A DNA stretch of 64,000 nucleotides from Desulfosediminicola flagellatus. Its GTDB lineage: Bacteria > Desulfobacterota > Desulfobulbia > Desulfobulbales > Desulfocapsaceae. Location: positions 5,310,001 through 5,374,000 of the forward strand of contig NZ_CP050698.1 in the NCBI RefSeq assembly GCF_005116655.2, in the 5' to 3' direction. The position numbers and the translations under genes are program-made. Below the pieces are notes generated by a model. The model had not been told where the DNA came from. It saw only the letters and a program-made list of their open reading frames with translations, and did no database searches. Below, one piece after another: positions 24,810-34,417 of this stretch (position 1 is its first letter; the number at the start of each line of letters is the position of its first letter).

Positions 24810-27176
24810 TCAGGCTGTCAGCGGCCAGAATATTGGAATTATCACCATCAGGATCACAAGAATAACTAGTGTGAGCGGAACACCAACCTTCACATAATCT
24901 AAAAATTTATATCCACCAGGCCCCATGACCAGCACATTTGCAGGGTGCGAGATAGGTGAGGTGAAACTCGATGAAGCCGCCATGGCGATACCCATCATTA
25001 ACGGATAGGGGGATATCCCTAACCCCGCAGACGTCTCAAGAGCAATCGGCACCATGAGCACGACCAGAGCCGCTGTAGGGATGATACTGGTAGCCAGGAA
25101 TGTTATAACAAGCAGGCCAAATAATACACCGTATGGCCCCATAGGCCCCAGCAATCCGATTACACTTTCAGCAACAAGCGATGCTGCCCCGCTCTTATCA
25201 AGCGCCACGCCGAGCGGCAGCATACCCGCTATTAAAAACACCGCCTTCCACTCAATATATCGATATGCCTCTTCCATGGTAAGACATTTGGTCAGCACCA
25301 TAAAAGCCGCACCAATCACCACAGCGATATAAATTGGCACCCATCCCATAATAACCGGCAGCAGAACTGCAGCCATTATCGCCAGAGCCGTTTTCGCCTT
25401 TTCTTCCCTGGCAACTTCCTGCATATTCTCGGTCAGGACGACAAAATCCGGCTCTCTGCCAAGTACTTCAAGTTTCTTCCATGAACCAAAAAGCAGTAGT
25501 GCATCACCTAACTGCAACTGCAAATCGCGCAGCCCAGTTCTAATGACTTCACCTTTTCGCCAAACGGCAAGAACTGTCAGACCGAATTTCTCCCTAAAGG
25601 AGATTTCCATGAGTGTCTGTCCGGTGAGCACCGAGTGAGGTGAAAGGATAACTTCAACAAAGCCGACCTTATCATCTTCGAGGAAGGAGAGATCTTCAAT
25701 ATCCCCCTGCCCTTTTTCAAAAACTGCTTCAAGGCCCTGCATAAGCAAAACAGCTACCAGGTCAGACATCCCTGCAACAATTAGCCTGTCGCCCGGTTCA
25801 AAGATCACATCAGAGGTAGCAACACATGCAGAACCATCTTCACGTATGACAGAGAGGATCTGTACATCGAGAGCATCGCCCAGACAACTCTCGGAGACAG
25901 TCATTCCAAGAAGACGGGAGCGATCCGGAATAGTAAACAGGCGTACCTTTCGACCATGTTCGTATTTATTGATAACATCCGATTTATCAAGCACTACAGG
26001 CGGCATTACGCCATTTACCCCAGCCAACTCGTCAATGCTCGTTATTGGTCCATGTACTACCAGCACATCTCCGGCACGCAACTGCTCGGACTTCATATGG
26101 TTAACTATTTTCCGGTCATAACGAATAACCTCAAGAATATTCAACCCATATTGATTTCGAAATCCCAGCTCCGAAAGGGTCTTTCCGACCCAGGCACATT
26201 TTGCTGAGAGCTGCACCTCAGCAATCTGCTGATCAAATCCGAGCAGGCCATGTTCTTCAGTTTCACCGGTCTCTGAAAGCAACTGCCCCCAGTTGTTCAT
26301 CTCTTGAATACGATCCAGACGCCCTTCAACAATGAGTTCATCTCCGGCCAGAATTTCTTCCTGTATTTCTGGAGCAAGGAAAGTTTTCCGGTCTCTATTT
26401 ATGCCGATAACATTCAACCCCAGCCTTGAACCGAGATGGCTGGAAGCCAGGGTATGCCCTATCAGTGCAGAGTTTTCAGGTATTTTGATTCGGAATAGTC
26501 TTTCCTGGATACGATATTGCCGGATTACTTGCTGTTCGTTGCTCACACCAGCATCAAGAGGATTGGTGCGTGGCAACAGTCTGATGCCGATAAAGGTGAC
26601 AAATAGCATTCCTGCCGTCATGACGATTATTCCGACTGGTGTGAAATCAAATAAACCGAAAGGAGTTAATCCATTTGTACGAAGTGCCTCGCTCACCAGA
26701 ATATTGGGCGGTGTACCAATCATGGTGGTCAAGCCGCCAAGCAATGAACCGTAAGCCAGTGGCATAAGCAAAATTGATGGAGAATGCCCGGTTTTTCTGG
26801 AAATATCCATAACGACAGGAAGCATTAGAGCAGCCACTGCAACATTATTCATAAAAGCAGAGAGCCCACCAGCGATAAGCATAATTAGAAGAATAATCCT
26901 GGCTTCGCCCGTTCCAGCGACTTTTAACAGATTCCTTCCCAGGATATTGGCAATACCTGTTCTGGTCAGGCCTCCGCTTAAAATAAATACCGCCCAGATA
27001 GTAACCACCGCAGGATTACTGAAACCGGCCAAAGCATCGGTCGGGCTTACCAATCCTGTGACAGCAAGCACTCCCAGCACAAGGAGCGCCAACACCTCAA
27101 GAGGCATAACCTCTGTCACCAATACGCCTATCACCACAACTAAAATACCAAGTACCAGAAGAATCTCCGGTGTCAT
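24810..27176 (-). CDS. SLC13/DASS-type permease with four RCK_C (TrkA-C) domains
   Basis: A 788-residue membrane transporter. Hydrophobic helices lie at about 1-200 and 600-788, including SAFMNNVAVAALMLPVV and GTPPNILVSEA, which is the substrate/Na+ motif of the divalent-anion:Na+ symporter family, and a second half with TSIIPTAALVVLMVPIA. Between the halves lie four successive TrkA-C-like regulatory domains, each ending in GD.L.V.G-type strands (for example AGDELIVEGRL, AGDVLVVHGPI, PGDRLIVAGMS, LGDALLLFGSW). Substrates in this group include sulfate, sulfite or dicarboxylates; none can be chosen. Four regulatory modules instead of two is at the high end. Single-gene unit. Confidence 0.85.
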   Translation of the reverse strand: MTPEILLVLGILVVVIGVLVTEVMPLEVLALLVLGVLAVTGLVSPTDALAGFSNPAVVTIWAVFILSGGLTRTGIANILGRNLLKVAGTGEARIILLIMLIAGGLSAFMNNVAVAALMLPVVMDISRKTGHSPSILLMPLAYGSLLGGLTTMIGTPPNILVSEALRTNGLTPFGLFDFTPVGIIVMTAGMLFVTFIGIRLLPRTNPLDAGVSNEQQVIRQYRIQERLFRIKIPENSALIGHTLASSHLGSRLGLNVIGINRDRKTFLAPEIQEEILAGDELIVEGRLDRIQEMNNWGQLLSETGETEEHGLLGFDQQIAEVQLSAKCAWVGKTLSELGFRNQYGLNILEVIRYDRKIVNHMKSEQLRAGDVLVVHGPITSIDELAGVNGVMPPVVLDKSDVINKYEHGRKVRLFTIPDRSRLLGMTVSESCLGDALDVQILSVIREDGSACVATSDVIFEPGDRLIVAGMSDLVAVLLMQGLEAVFEKGQGDIEDLSFLEDDKVGFVEVILSPHSVLTGQTLMEISFREKFGLTVLAVWRKGEVIRTGLRDLQLQLGDALLLFGSWKKLEVLGREPDFVVLTENMQEVAREEKAKTALAIMAAVLLPVIMGWVPIYIAVVIGAAFMVLTKCLTMEEAYRYIEWKAVFLIAGMLPLGVALDKSGAASLVAESVIGLLGPMGPYGVLFGLLVITFLATSIIPTAALVVLMVPIALETSAGLGISPYPLMMGIAMAASSSFTSPISHPANVLVMGPGGYKFLDYVKVGVPLTLVILVILMVIIPIFWPLTA

Positions 27177-27649
27177 TTCATAGCTCCATTTTTTTCATTT
27201 TAAATTACCGACAGGTCTGAAATCAGCAATGAGATAAGTAATTAGCATCCCCAAAACTCTATCATATACTTTAACATTTTACAGGTATTCATATGTCGAA
27301 TTCCCGCTATCTCAACCAGAGATGCTTCTCATTATCATTCCTTTTGAAAGTACAATGCAGATTGCGTTAAAAAATATTTTTCTCATTTGCACACTGATTC
27401 AACTGTGTGATAGGATTCATTCGAATCAATAAAAAGCAATTCTTTATACGAATTTCATATTTACACTTCAGGGCCTACGGGATTTTCACTTCACTATCTC
27501 GAACGATTGATTTGCTCTCAGGCGATACTGCCTGGCGAACTGCAGTACAATGAAATTACAACCATATGATTGGTATGAGCGCTCTCGGCAAGTACTTACT
27601 CTGTGCTTACCGGATGTTTCCCTTTAACCCAACATGGAGAGTATGCCTA
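27177..27649. other. Intergenic region between SLC13 and phasin genes
   Basis: A 473-bp gap between divergent genes; it should hold both promoters. Short ATG-led frames (from 27566) only extend the phasin upstream without any conserved residues. A poly-A/T stretch near 27360-27390 is present. No hairpin or repeat stands out. Confidence 0.4.
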
Positions 27650-27997
27650 ATGTACACAGAAGCGTTTAAAACATTTACGGAACAGGCAGAAAAAAGCCTG
27701 TCTCCAATGACCCTATTCAACAAAATGATGGCTAAAAATATTGAGCAGATGACTGAACTTCAGGTCAATGCAGTTCGTGCATACAGCGAACTGGGTGTCA
27801 ACCAGATAAAAGCCGCAACAGAAATAAAAGATGTAACCAGCCTAGCCTCGTTCAACAGTAGTCAGCTCGCCACCCTGGCAAAAATTTCTGAACAGGTTTC
27901 AGAAGACAGCAAAAAAATTCAGGATATTGCTCAGGAGTTCAAGGACGAGTTGGACGCCCTGGTATCTGAAAACACAAAAGCGACTGACAAAAAGTGA
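27650..27997 (+). CDS. Phasin family protein
   Basis: A 115-residue, all-helical, amphipathic protein of the kind that coats polyhydroxyalkanoate granules. It has MYTEAFKTFTEQAEKSLSP, FNKMMAKNIEQMTELQVNA and VSEDSKKIQDIAQEFKDEL. No signal peptide. The ATG at 27650 follows GGAGAG with eight-base spacing; the earlier ATG at 27566 is not preceded by a site. PhaC follows about 400 bp downstream, which supports the assignment. Its stop codon lies inside the end of the palindromic repeat. Confidence 0.8.
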   Translation: MYTEAFKTFTEQAEKSLSPMTLFNKMMAKNIEQMTELQVNAVRAYSELGVNQIKAATEIKDVTSLASFNSSQLATLAKISEQVSEDSKKIQDIAQEFKDELDALVSENTKATDKK

Positions 27998-28164
27998 CCT
28001 AGTGTCATATCATGTGTCAGATGTCGTAATCATGTGAAGCTTTTTCTCTTCCTGCGAGGCACGAGTGATGGAGCATAGCAGCGCTATGTAACAGAACGAG
28101 TAACGAAGTCAGGAAGTGAAAAGGGCGAACAGAATTAGACATCTGAGGCATGACAGGTCACTAG
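27993..28164. repeat. MITE-like palindromic repeat, copy B
   Basis: Bounded by AGTGACCT at 27993-28000 and AGGTCACT at 28155-28162, with TGTCAGATGTCGTAAT and ATTAGACATCTGAGGCATGACA inside. The internal palindromic blocks CTTTTTCTCTTCCTG / CAGGAAGTGAAAAG and AGCATAGC / GCGCTATG match copy A at 11299-11440. It overlaps the phasin stop codon (27995-27997) and lies between phasin and phaC. Confidence 0.85.
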
Positions 28165-28398
28165 TCCACATGGACAGAGAACAATCATTCATTCGAAATG
28201 ATATCACAGTCTCCTCCGGCGTCGGACGGTCCTTTACCACTGTGTAACTGACCGTCTTGCGATTTTCCGATCACCCATCTCTAAATATGTACACATAACA
28301 CAAATAACCTTGTGCCTGCAGAATCGCCTCTACCCACGTGCCTGCCAGGTCATTTAACCGAAAAATATCATACAAATTTCGGTCTCATGGGAGGATTC

Positions 28399-30177
28399 AT
28401 GTTTCAAGATTATATATCAGGATTTGTAGATCAATTTCAGAAGTGCAATGATCTGTGGTTGCAGGAATTTGATCGCAACAAGGCTGCATTCAACACCCCG
28501 CTCAACAAAGCTATCTACGAAATGAATATGGAAGATTTCTTCAGATTTTTTGAAGGAGCTGCCAACCAGCCAGCCACTCTCCTTAAGGTTCAGATGAACT
28601 GGTGGGAAAGTCAGTTGAAAATCTGGCAGAATATTGCCCTGGCCGAAAACGACGAGCCGGTAGTGAAAACAGAGAAAACCGATAAACGGTTCGATGACGA
28701 GTCCTGGCAGAAGGAGATGTTTTTTAATTTCATTAAACAGTCCTACCTGCTTTATAGCAAGACCATGTTCGAAATGATTGAATCAATCGAGGGTCTTGAT
28801 CCCAAAGTGAAAGAACGACTTGTATTCTTCACTCGTCAGGCAATTAACTCAATGTCACCGAGTAATTTTGTACTCACCAATCCCGAACTGCTCAGACTGA
28901 CGCTTGAAAAAGACGGAGAAAATCTTGTTAACGGCCTGCAACAGTTACGAAAAGATATGGAGACGAGTGCAGACGTGCTGCGCATCAGTATGACAAGCGA
29001 TGAAGCCTTCCAGTTAGGGGAACACATCGCCGCCACTCCCGGTGATGTTATCTTTAAAAATGAAATTTTTGAACTCATCCAGTTCAGACCGAAAACAGCA
29101 CAGATATTCGAGACACCGCTACTGATTGTTCCGCCGTTTATCAATAAATATTACATTCTCGATCTCCGGGAAAACAACTCAATGATCAACTGGCTGGTTG
29201 AACAGGGATATTGTGTTTTCACAATATCCTGGCTAAATCCGGGCAAAGAACACGCAACTATCGGTTTTGAGGACTATGTGCTTGATGGTGTCGTGAAGGC
29301 GGTATCAGTCATTGAAAATATAACAGGTCAGGAACAGGTCCATGCAGCTGGATATTGTATTGGAGGAACCGTACTTGGCTGCGCTGTTGCTTACTACGCA
29401 GCAAAAAGGATGAAGCCACGCATAAAATCCGCCTCATATTTTACGACCCTGCTTGATTTCTCCCTCCCCGGAGAAGTAGGAAACTATGTCAACGAACCAC
29501 TCATCAATGCTCTGGAAATGCAAAACGAGGTGAAAGGGTATATGGATGGGCGGACACTGAGTGTGATATTCAGCCTACTGAGAGAAAACTCGCTCTACTG
29601 GAACTACTACATCGAAAATTACTTAAAAGGCAGTTGTCCCAACGATTTTGACATTCTCTATTGGAACGGTGACAGCACTAATATTACTGCCGCAGCCCAT
29701 AGTTTCCTGCTACGCGAACTCTACCTGAACAACAAATTGATGGAGCCTAAAGGCATTAAAATCGGTACCGTCTTTATGGACCTGAAAAAGATAATGACCC
29801 CGAGCTATTTTATCTCAACACTTGATGACCATATCGCGCTCTGGCAGGGAACCTATAAAGGTGCGTTAAAACCACGTGGTGACACAACGTTTGTGCTGGG
29901 AGGATCAGGTCACATAGCAGGAATAATCAATCCTCCCTCAACAAACAAATATGAGTACTGGGTGAACGATAACCTCTGTGACAACGCAGATGAATGGCTT
30001 GATGGTGCAGAGAATCACAAAGGTTCATGGTGGCCGCACTGGAAAAACTGGCTCACCGGAAACACCAGCAGTGAAATGGTTGAACCATATCCACAAGGTT
30101 CAAATACTCATAAAATACTCGCACCCGCACCTGGGGAATATGTAAAACAACGATTGCCTATCAGTGAGAACGTTTAA
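28399..30177 (+). CDS. phaC: Class I poly(R)-hydroxyalkanoate synthase
   Basis: Polymerises hydroxyacyl-CoA into PHA storage granules. The 592-residue protein has the PhaC N-terminal domain and an alpha/beta-hydrolase core. The nucleophile lies in GYCIGGTVLG (C320), replacing the Ser of lipases. The catalytic Asp lies in STLDDHIALWQ and the His in GGSGHIAGIINPP. PPFINKYYILDLRENNSMI and WWPHWKNWL are family hallmarks. The start at 28399 is preceded by GGGAGG; an upstream ATG at 28312 is not. Downstream of a phasin gene, consistent with PHA storage. No thiolase or reductase is in this window. Confidence 0.93.
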   Translation: MFQDYISGFVDQFQKCNDLWLQEFDRNKAAFNTPLNKAIYEMNMEDFFRFFEGAANQPATLLKVQMNWWESQLKIWQNIALAENDEPVVKTEKTDKRFDDESWQKEMFFNFIKQSYLLYSKTMFEMIESIEGLDPKVKERLVFFTRQAINSMSPSNFVLTNPELLRLTLEKDGENLVNGLQQLRKDMETSADVLRISMTSDEAFQLGEHIAATPGDVIFKNEIFELIQFRPKTAQIFETPLLIVPPFINKYYILDLRENNSMINWLVEQGYCVFTISWLNPGKEHATIGFEDYVLDGVVKAVSVIENITGQEQVHAAGYCIGGTVLGCAVAYYAAKRMKPRIKSASYFTTLLDFSLPGEVGNYVNEPLINALEMQNEVKGYMDGRTLSVIFSLLRENSLYWNYYIENYLKGSCPNDFDILYWNGDSTNITAAAHSFLLRELYLNNKLMEPKGIKIGTVFMDLKKIMTPSYFISTLDDHIALWQGTYKGALKPRGDTTFVLGGSGHIAGIINPPSTNKYEYWVNDNLCDNADEWLDGAENHKGSWWPHWKNWLTGNTSSEMVEPYPQGSNTHKILAPAPGEYVKQRLPISENV

Positions 30178-30208
30178 TGCACAGAGAATACAGGTAACTG
30201 CAAAATTT

Positions 30209-30249
30209 CCAGGCCCCGTTCAACACATTATATTTATTACGGAGCCTGG
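30209..30249. terminator. Hairpin after phaC
   Basis: CCAGGCCCCGT / ACGGAGCCTGG can pair over 11 positions (one mismatch) around a 19-base A/T-rich loop. It lies about 30 bp behind phaC and before the convergent nitroreductase gene. No T-run follows, so strength is uncertain. Confidence 0.5.
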
Positions 30250-30301
30250 GTTTGCGCCTCTACCTGCGAAAAACTTTATTGCTGAAAAAGCATAGCAAGC
30301 T

Positions 30302-30853
30302 CTATTTTTTAGAGAAAGTTTCGTTATGAAGAAAATCTGGAACTTCACGCCTTTTAGGTGGTGAAGGGGCGTGATCTGGATATCCCATCGGAAGGAGGGC
30401 AACCACTTCATACTCTGCTGGCACTTCAAGCAATTCCGCTGCCTTCTCATGGTTAAAAAATCCAACGACAACAGAACCAAGCCCTTCGGCATGTGCCGTA
30501 AGAGACAATGTCTGGGTGATCAGGCCCAGATCAAACATCAGCCAGTCATCAAATTTTGTTGACTGCTGGCCTTTATAATAACCTGATTGTTTCTTTTTCC
30601 CGCAGATAACCAGAGTGACAGGCCCTTTAGCTATTGCCAAAGTAGCCGGATTTTTGGGAGAGACCATTTCAGCAAGTGACTGTAACCGTTTCTCGTCTTT
30701 TACAGCTATAATCTCCCAACACTGACTATTGGCCCAGGAAGGCGTCCAACGTGCAGCTTCAAGGATTCTCATCATCTTATCGTCTTCAATTGGCCGGGAC
30801 TCAAAACGCCTGATACTTCTTCTTGTGGTGACAATCTCCATAAAGCTCTGCAT
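30302..30853 (-). CDS. Nitroreductase family protein (FMN)
   Basis: A 183-residue flavoenzyme of the nitroreductase fold: EIVTTRRSIRRFESRPIED, EAARWTPSWANSQCWEIIAV, LITQTLSLTAHAEGLGSVVVG and ALLPMGYPDHAP. These are the FMN-binding and dimerisation elements. The substrate cannot be told (nitroaromatics, quinones or flavin reduction). A good AAGGAGG site lies before the ATG. It follows the MFS transporter gene by 42 bp on the same strand and may be co-transcribed with it. Confidence 0.88.
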   Translation of the reverse strand: MQSFMEIVTTRRSIRRFESRPIEDDKMMRILEAARWTPSWANSQCWEIIAVKDEKRLQSLAEMVSPKNPATLAIAKGPVTLVICGKKKQSGYYKGQQSTKFDDWLMFDLGLITQTLSLTAHAEGLGSVVVGFFNHEKAAELLEVPAEYEVVALLPMGYPDHAPSPPKRREVPDFLHNETFSKK

Positions 30854-30894
30854 GCAATCCTCCTTACAAAAAAGTGATTTCTACAAATTCACCA

Positions 30895-32313
30895 TCAACT
30901 CGACTGAACAGAGTTTTTGGCTGATGACTTCAACATCCTGCCGCGATACCATGAGAAATAGGTTCCAACTAAGCAAAACGATGCAGATATCATAAAGACC
31001 ACCCGAATTGTCAGCAGAAAACGATCGTAGTTGTCTGGTCCGATAGCTTCTCTGCCAACCAGTAATGATAAAGCCACCGTTGCCACGGCCATACTGAACA
31101 TCTGTCCCAGAAGCCGCATCGTAGCTACCAGTCCAGAGGCCAGGCCATAATGACGCTTTTCAACTGCGCCCATCATTGCGCTCATATTCGGTGAGCTGAA
31201 CAGGGCAAAGCCGGTTCCGAGCAAGATAAGATTAGCAATAATCAATCCAATCGGTGTCGCGGCATCAAGTCTACTGAATAGGAAAACACCAAGAACTGTA
31301 ATTGCCATACCGCTTGTTGCCAGTAATCGCGGTTCAATACGATCAGAAAGGCGGCCTGCCAATGGCGATAGTGTAGCCATAACAACAGGTTGCGCCATAA
31401 GTACGCTACCAGCCATCTGGGGTGATAATCCTTTGATAAATTGCAGGTATAAACTGACTAGAAAAGTTACACCAAAGGTTGCTGAATAGTTGAGCAGAGC
31501 CGCATAGCTTGAATAGGCAAAGACCTTATTCACTGCAAAGAGCTCCACCTCAAAAACGGGATGCTTGCTCCTGCCTTGATGCCATATAAAAAAAACAGAA
31601 CCGATACAACCTGAACAGATGAGCACGATACCCAGTGCAGAAGGCAATCGTGTCGCGCCATAAACCAGGCCCATAATCGAAAATCCATACAGTAGGCAGC
31701 CAGCTATATCCAGCTGTTGGTCACGATCTCCGTACCATTCACCCACCAGATATTTCAAGGTTAACCAGATTGAGAGAGCACCCATGGGTAACATCAACAG
31801 AAAGATCATCCGCCAGCCAAGATAATGCGTTATATATCCACCCGCAAAAGGCCCCACTGACAGACCAACATAGACAGCTGCGACATAAATCCCGATAACT
31901 TTTCCCCGTCGGCTGGGTGGGAAAATGGAGGTGATTATCGCCATACCGGTCGAGACAAACATTGCTGCCCCAAGCCCCTGAAGCACCCTGCAGAATATGA
32001 GCACGGCACCACTCTCGGCAAAGACGGCTGCCACAGCTCCAACGGTATACACTGCAAGCCCGGCACCAAATACTTTCTTTCGGCCGTGGATATCAGCAAT
32101 TTTGCCCGAAGGGAGCAGACCTACAGCAACAGCCAGCAGATATGCTGTTGATATCCAGCTGAGCTGAACTGCATCCATCTGCAGTTCATTCTGTATTGCA
32201 GGCAGAGCCACATTGACCGACGAGATCATAAACGGCCCCATAAACGAGGTGAGTGTGGCCACAAACAGGGCTGAACGCTCCTGTGCCGAAGTGTTATCTG
32301 GTGTTTTTTCCAT
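30895..32313 (-). CDS. MFS drug exporter, DHA2 (EmrB/QacA) type
   Basis: A 472-residue major facilitator with about 14 hydrophobic helices, typical of the DHA2 group. The first motifs are visible: VALPAIQNELQMDAVQLSWISTAYLL-like sequence in the first helices, GKIADIHGRKKVFGAGL (motif A) and a GPFAGGYITHYLGWRMIFL (motif C-like) segment. It probably exports drugs, dyes or toxic metabolites by proton antiport. The start is weakly supported by the upstream sequence. Neighbours on the same strand are the nitroreductase downstream and the selenoprotein gene upstream. Confidence 0.88.
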   Translation of the reverse strand: MEKTPDNTSAQERSALFVATLTSFMGPFMISSVNVALPAIQNELQMDAVQLSWISTAYLLAVAVGLLPSGKIADIHGRKKVFGAGLAVYTVGAVAAVFAESGAVLIFCRVLQGLGAAMFVSTGMAIITSIFPPSRRGKVIGIYVAAVYVGLSVGPFAGGYITHYLGWRMIFLLMLPMGALSIWLTLKYLVGEWYGDRDQQLDIAGCLLYGFSIMGLVYGATRLPSALGIVLICSGCIGSVFFIWHQGRSKHPVFEVELFAVNKVFAYSSYAALLNYSATFGVTFLVSLYLQFIKGLSPQMAGSVLMAQPVVMATLSPLAGRLSDRIEPRLLATSGMAITVLGVFLFSRLDAATPIGLIIANLILLGTGFALFSSPNMSAMMGAVEKRHYGLASGLVATMRLLGQMFSMAVATVALSLLVGREAIGPDNYDRFLLTIRVVFMISASFCLVGTYFSWYRGRMLKSSAKNSVQSS

Positions 32314-32428
32314 ACAATGCTCTTAAAGCAAACAGGTTTTCCTTAAAAGGGACTGGTTTCCTTAACCTTTTGAAACTTTCAACCTATCCGCTTCTTGCCT
32401 GCAAAACAATAGATTTTACAGTAAAACT

Positions 32429-33652
32429 TCATCCCTTAAAGCGGTACATCTGATTGCGAGGAATGAGTAAGAGATTACCCAGCAGTTGCATATCTTTGGC
32501 TTTTAATGACAAGGCTTTCTTTCGCACTTCATTAATGACCTGTGCTGCACATGTTTTTTGCCAAAACCAGTCAGAAAAATCCGTAGGATCAGAAATATCT
32601 TCGGATCTGGTGGAGAGTGCCTCAAAGTAGAAAGCTTTCAAATCCTCCGCTGCCATCCTGAGCTTATCAGCCAGATCAACTCTTTCACAGTTTGTGCTGA
32701 CCAATTTATCATGCAAAAAATCACTCAGGAAAGAAGCCAACTGATCCGGCCCCACGCCACAGAGATCGGAAGTTGTTCGCTTTCGTTTGCTGCCTGATAC
32801 GGTAAACCAGCTCATCATAGAGTTAATTTCGGCACTGAGTTGATTGAGCAGAGAATCAATTGGATCTGGAGATTCGTTAAAACGTGTAAAATCTACAGGA
32901 CATGCCGGAAGAGATTGTATAGAAGTGTCATTTTCTACATCACACGGAAAATCTTCAAGAATCGGCCCCTGATCACGCTCGAGCAAGGAAAGTGCCTTTT
33001 CGATCACAGCCTGTTGAAATTTAGCATCACCAGGTTTTCCGAGTGGACGGCCAAGTGGAAATGAGACCCAGAGAGCACGGGGTGCCAACATTTTTAAGGT
33101 ATGTTCACGAATCAGACTAATCTGCGTTGTGGCCATACCTTCAGCCTCTAGATAATGTGAGAGCCCGCCAACTGCGCGCGTGCAATTAGGTCAGACTGGA
33201 ACCAGCAGAACAGCATCCACCTTGTCATCTTTGAGTAGCGAGGCAACGATTCGTGCCTCCTGCTCCATATTCACAGGGTCAGTTGCTCCCATAAACGAGT
33301 AATGGTATGTGGCAACTGATTCTATTTGCTTGTTTGCAGCCAACTCTTTAAGTCGGTCCAGCGGGAATACGAGATTCATGTCCAGCTGGAAACCAGTTCG
33401 ATCAAAGTTTGTGGAAATATGGCTCATCACCAGATCATTGGGATCGATATCAGAAGGGATAATCCTGTAGCCGGTATCACCAACTCCAAATGGAGGATCC
33501 CCCCGCCTGTGAAGGCCAGCTGTAGAGACAATAGCCACCCGCGACTGCGTAACCTTTACTCCCGGAACCAGAGGGGTGGCCGCATAGGTCGGACAGGGAA
33601 GATTCTGTAAATGTTCTCTCTCATGCTCCTCAAACTCGCGTAATCGAACCAT
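32429..33652 (-). CDS. GrdB-family selenoprotein (glycine/betaine/sarcosine reductase B-like)
   Basis: The reading frame is broken only by one TGA (33191-33193 on the plus strand). On both sides the same frame continues, giving a protein of about 407 residues: 153 before, Sec at 154, then 253. Translated through the TGA the sequence is VDAVLLVPV-U-PNCTRAVGG, the UxxC active-site pattern of selenoprotein B in the GrdB/PrdB family, followed by FPLGRPLGKPGD. The frame before starts with a good site (GGAGAG, then ATG). The family reduces C-N bonds of glycine-like substrates with the PA/PC partners, which are not seen in this window; the true substrate is unknown. The 8-bp stem right after the TGA (AATTGC/GCAGTT type) is a possible SECIS. 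The nearest downstream Met lies at 33136. Confidence 0.85.
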
Positions 33653-33703
33653 CCACTCTCCTCATTATTTGTAAAGGTGCGTTTATCTAATAGGCAAAAG
33701 AGT

Positions 33704-34375
33704 TCAGACAAGTGCTTTATACAATGGACATTCAGTCTCTATAGGTAGCCCCTGTCGATATCTTCTGAGCAACTCTTTTGAACGATCGGCCAGCATTCTG
33801 CGAACCTCACGGCGGCGTCCTTTAATACGTGCAATATGCATCTGATCATAGGCAGTGGTATTATGACGCATCCAGGCAATTACAGCAGCCTGCGCACGTT
33901 CTTCAACTGGGATTCGCTCGGTTCGGGCAACCGTTCCTGAGCCAACTGGAGTTGCATGTTCAGTGACAGAACGTGCAAGTTGTTCAGCGACTTTCCGGTG
34001 ATCTGTATGGAAATTCAAAAAGCGCAATGTCTGCTGATAAAATTCCTCGACATACTGACTATGTTTTCGATCTCTGCGTTGCTTGTCAGCGGCTTTTTTT
34101 CTTTCGAACTCCGGGGTTGCTCGCTTTGCTTCAAGCTCTGCTTTTGCAGAAAGAATATACTCTTCTTTGGTCCAGATCCCTTTTGACATTGTACGCCTGC
34201 CCTTCTGCACCTGGACCTGCCAGCAAACACCAAGCTTTTTTACATTTCTGGTAAGCGGCCCGTCCCCAGCTGCCAAAAAGGCCCAATCTGCGGGTGGTGT
34301 CAACACTTCACGTTTTTCAGAAATTACTGTTCCGATCTTAAAACCAGGGCTAACTATTCTGTTCTTATCAGGCAT
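33704..34375 (-). CDS. DUF2293 domain-containing protein
   Basis: A 223-residue soluble, basic protein. The C-terminal 100 residues match the DUF2293 pattern: VAEQLARSVTEHATPVGSG, VARTERIPVEERAQAAVIAW, MHIARIKGRRREVRRMLAD and an Arg-rich end. The first half has no recognised domain. Function unknown; the basic, Arg-rich C-terminus suggests nucleic-acid contact, which is inference. It precedes the selenoprotein gene by 51 bp on the same strand and may share a transcript. Confidence 0.75.
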   Translation of the reverse strand: MPDKNRIVSPGFKIGTVISEKREVLTPPADWAFLAAGDGPLTRNVKKLGVCWQVQVQKGRRTMSKGIWTKEEYILSAKAELEAKRATPEFERKKAADKQRRDRKHSQYVEEFYQQTLRFLNFHTDHRKVAEQLARSVTEHATPVGSGTVARTERIPVEERAQAAVIAWMRHNTTAYDQMHIARIKGRRREVRRMLADRSKELLRRYRQGLPIETECPLYKALV

Positions 34376-34417
34376 AAATATATAAATAGTGTTTATCTTT
34401 ATTCTTTGTTTTCCTGT

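Noticed and set aside
33137..33193. Frameshift or nonsense split between two hypothetical genes
   Set aside because: The frame continues exactly through one TGA and the residues around it match the UxxC active site of selenoprotein B, so Sec insertion explains it better.
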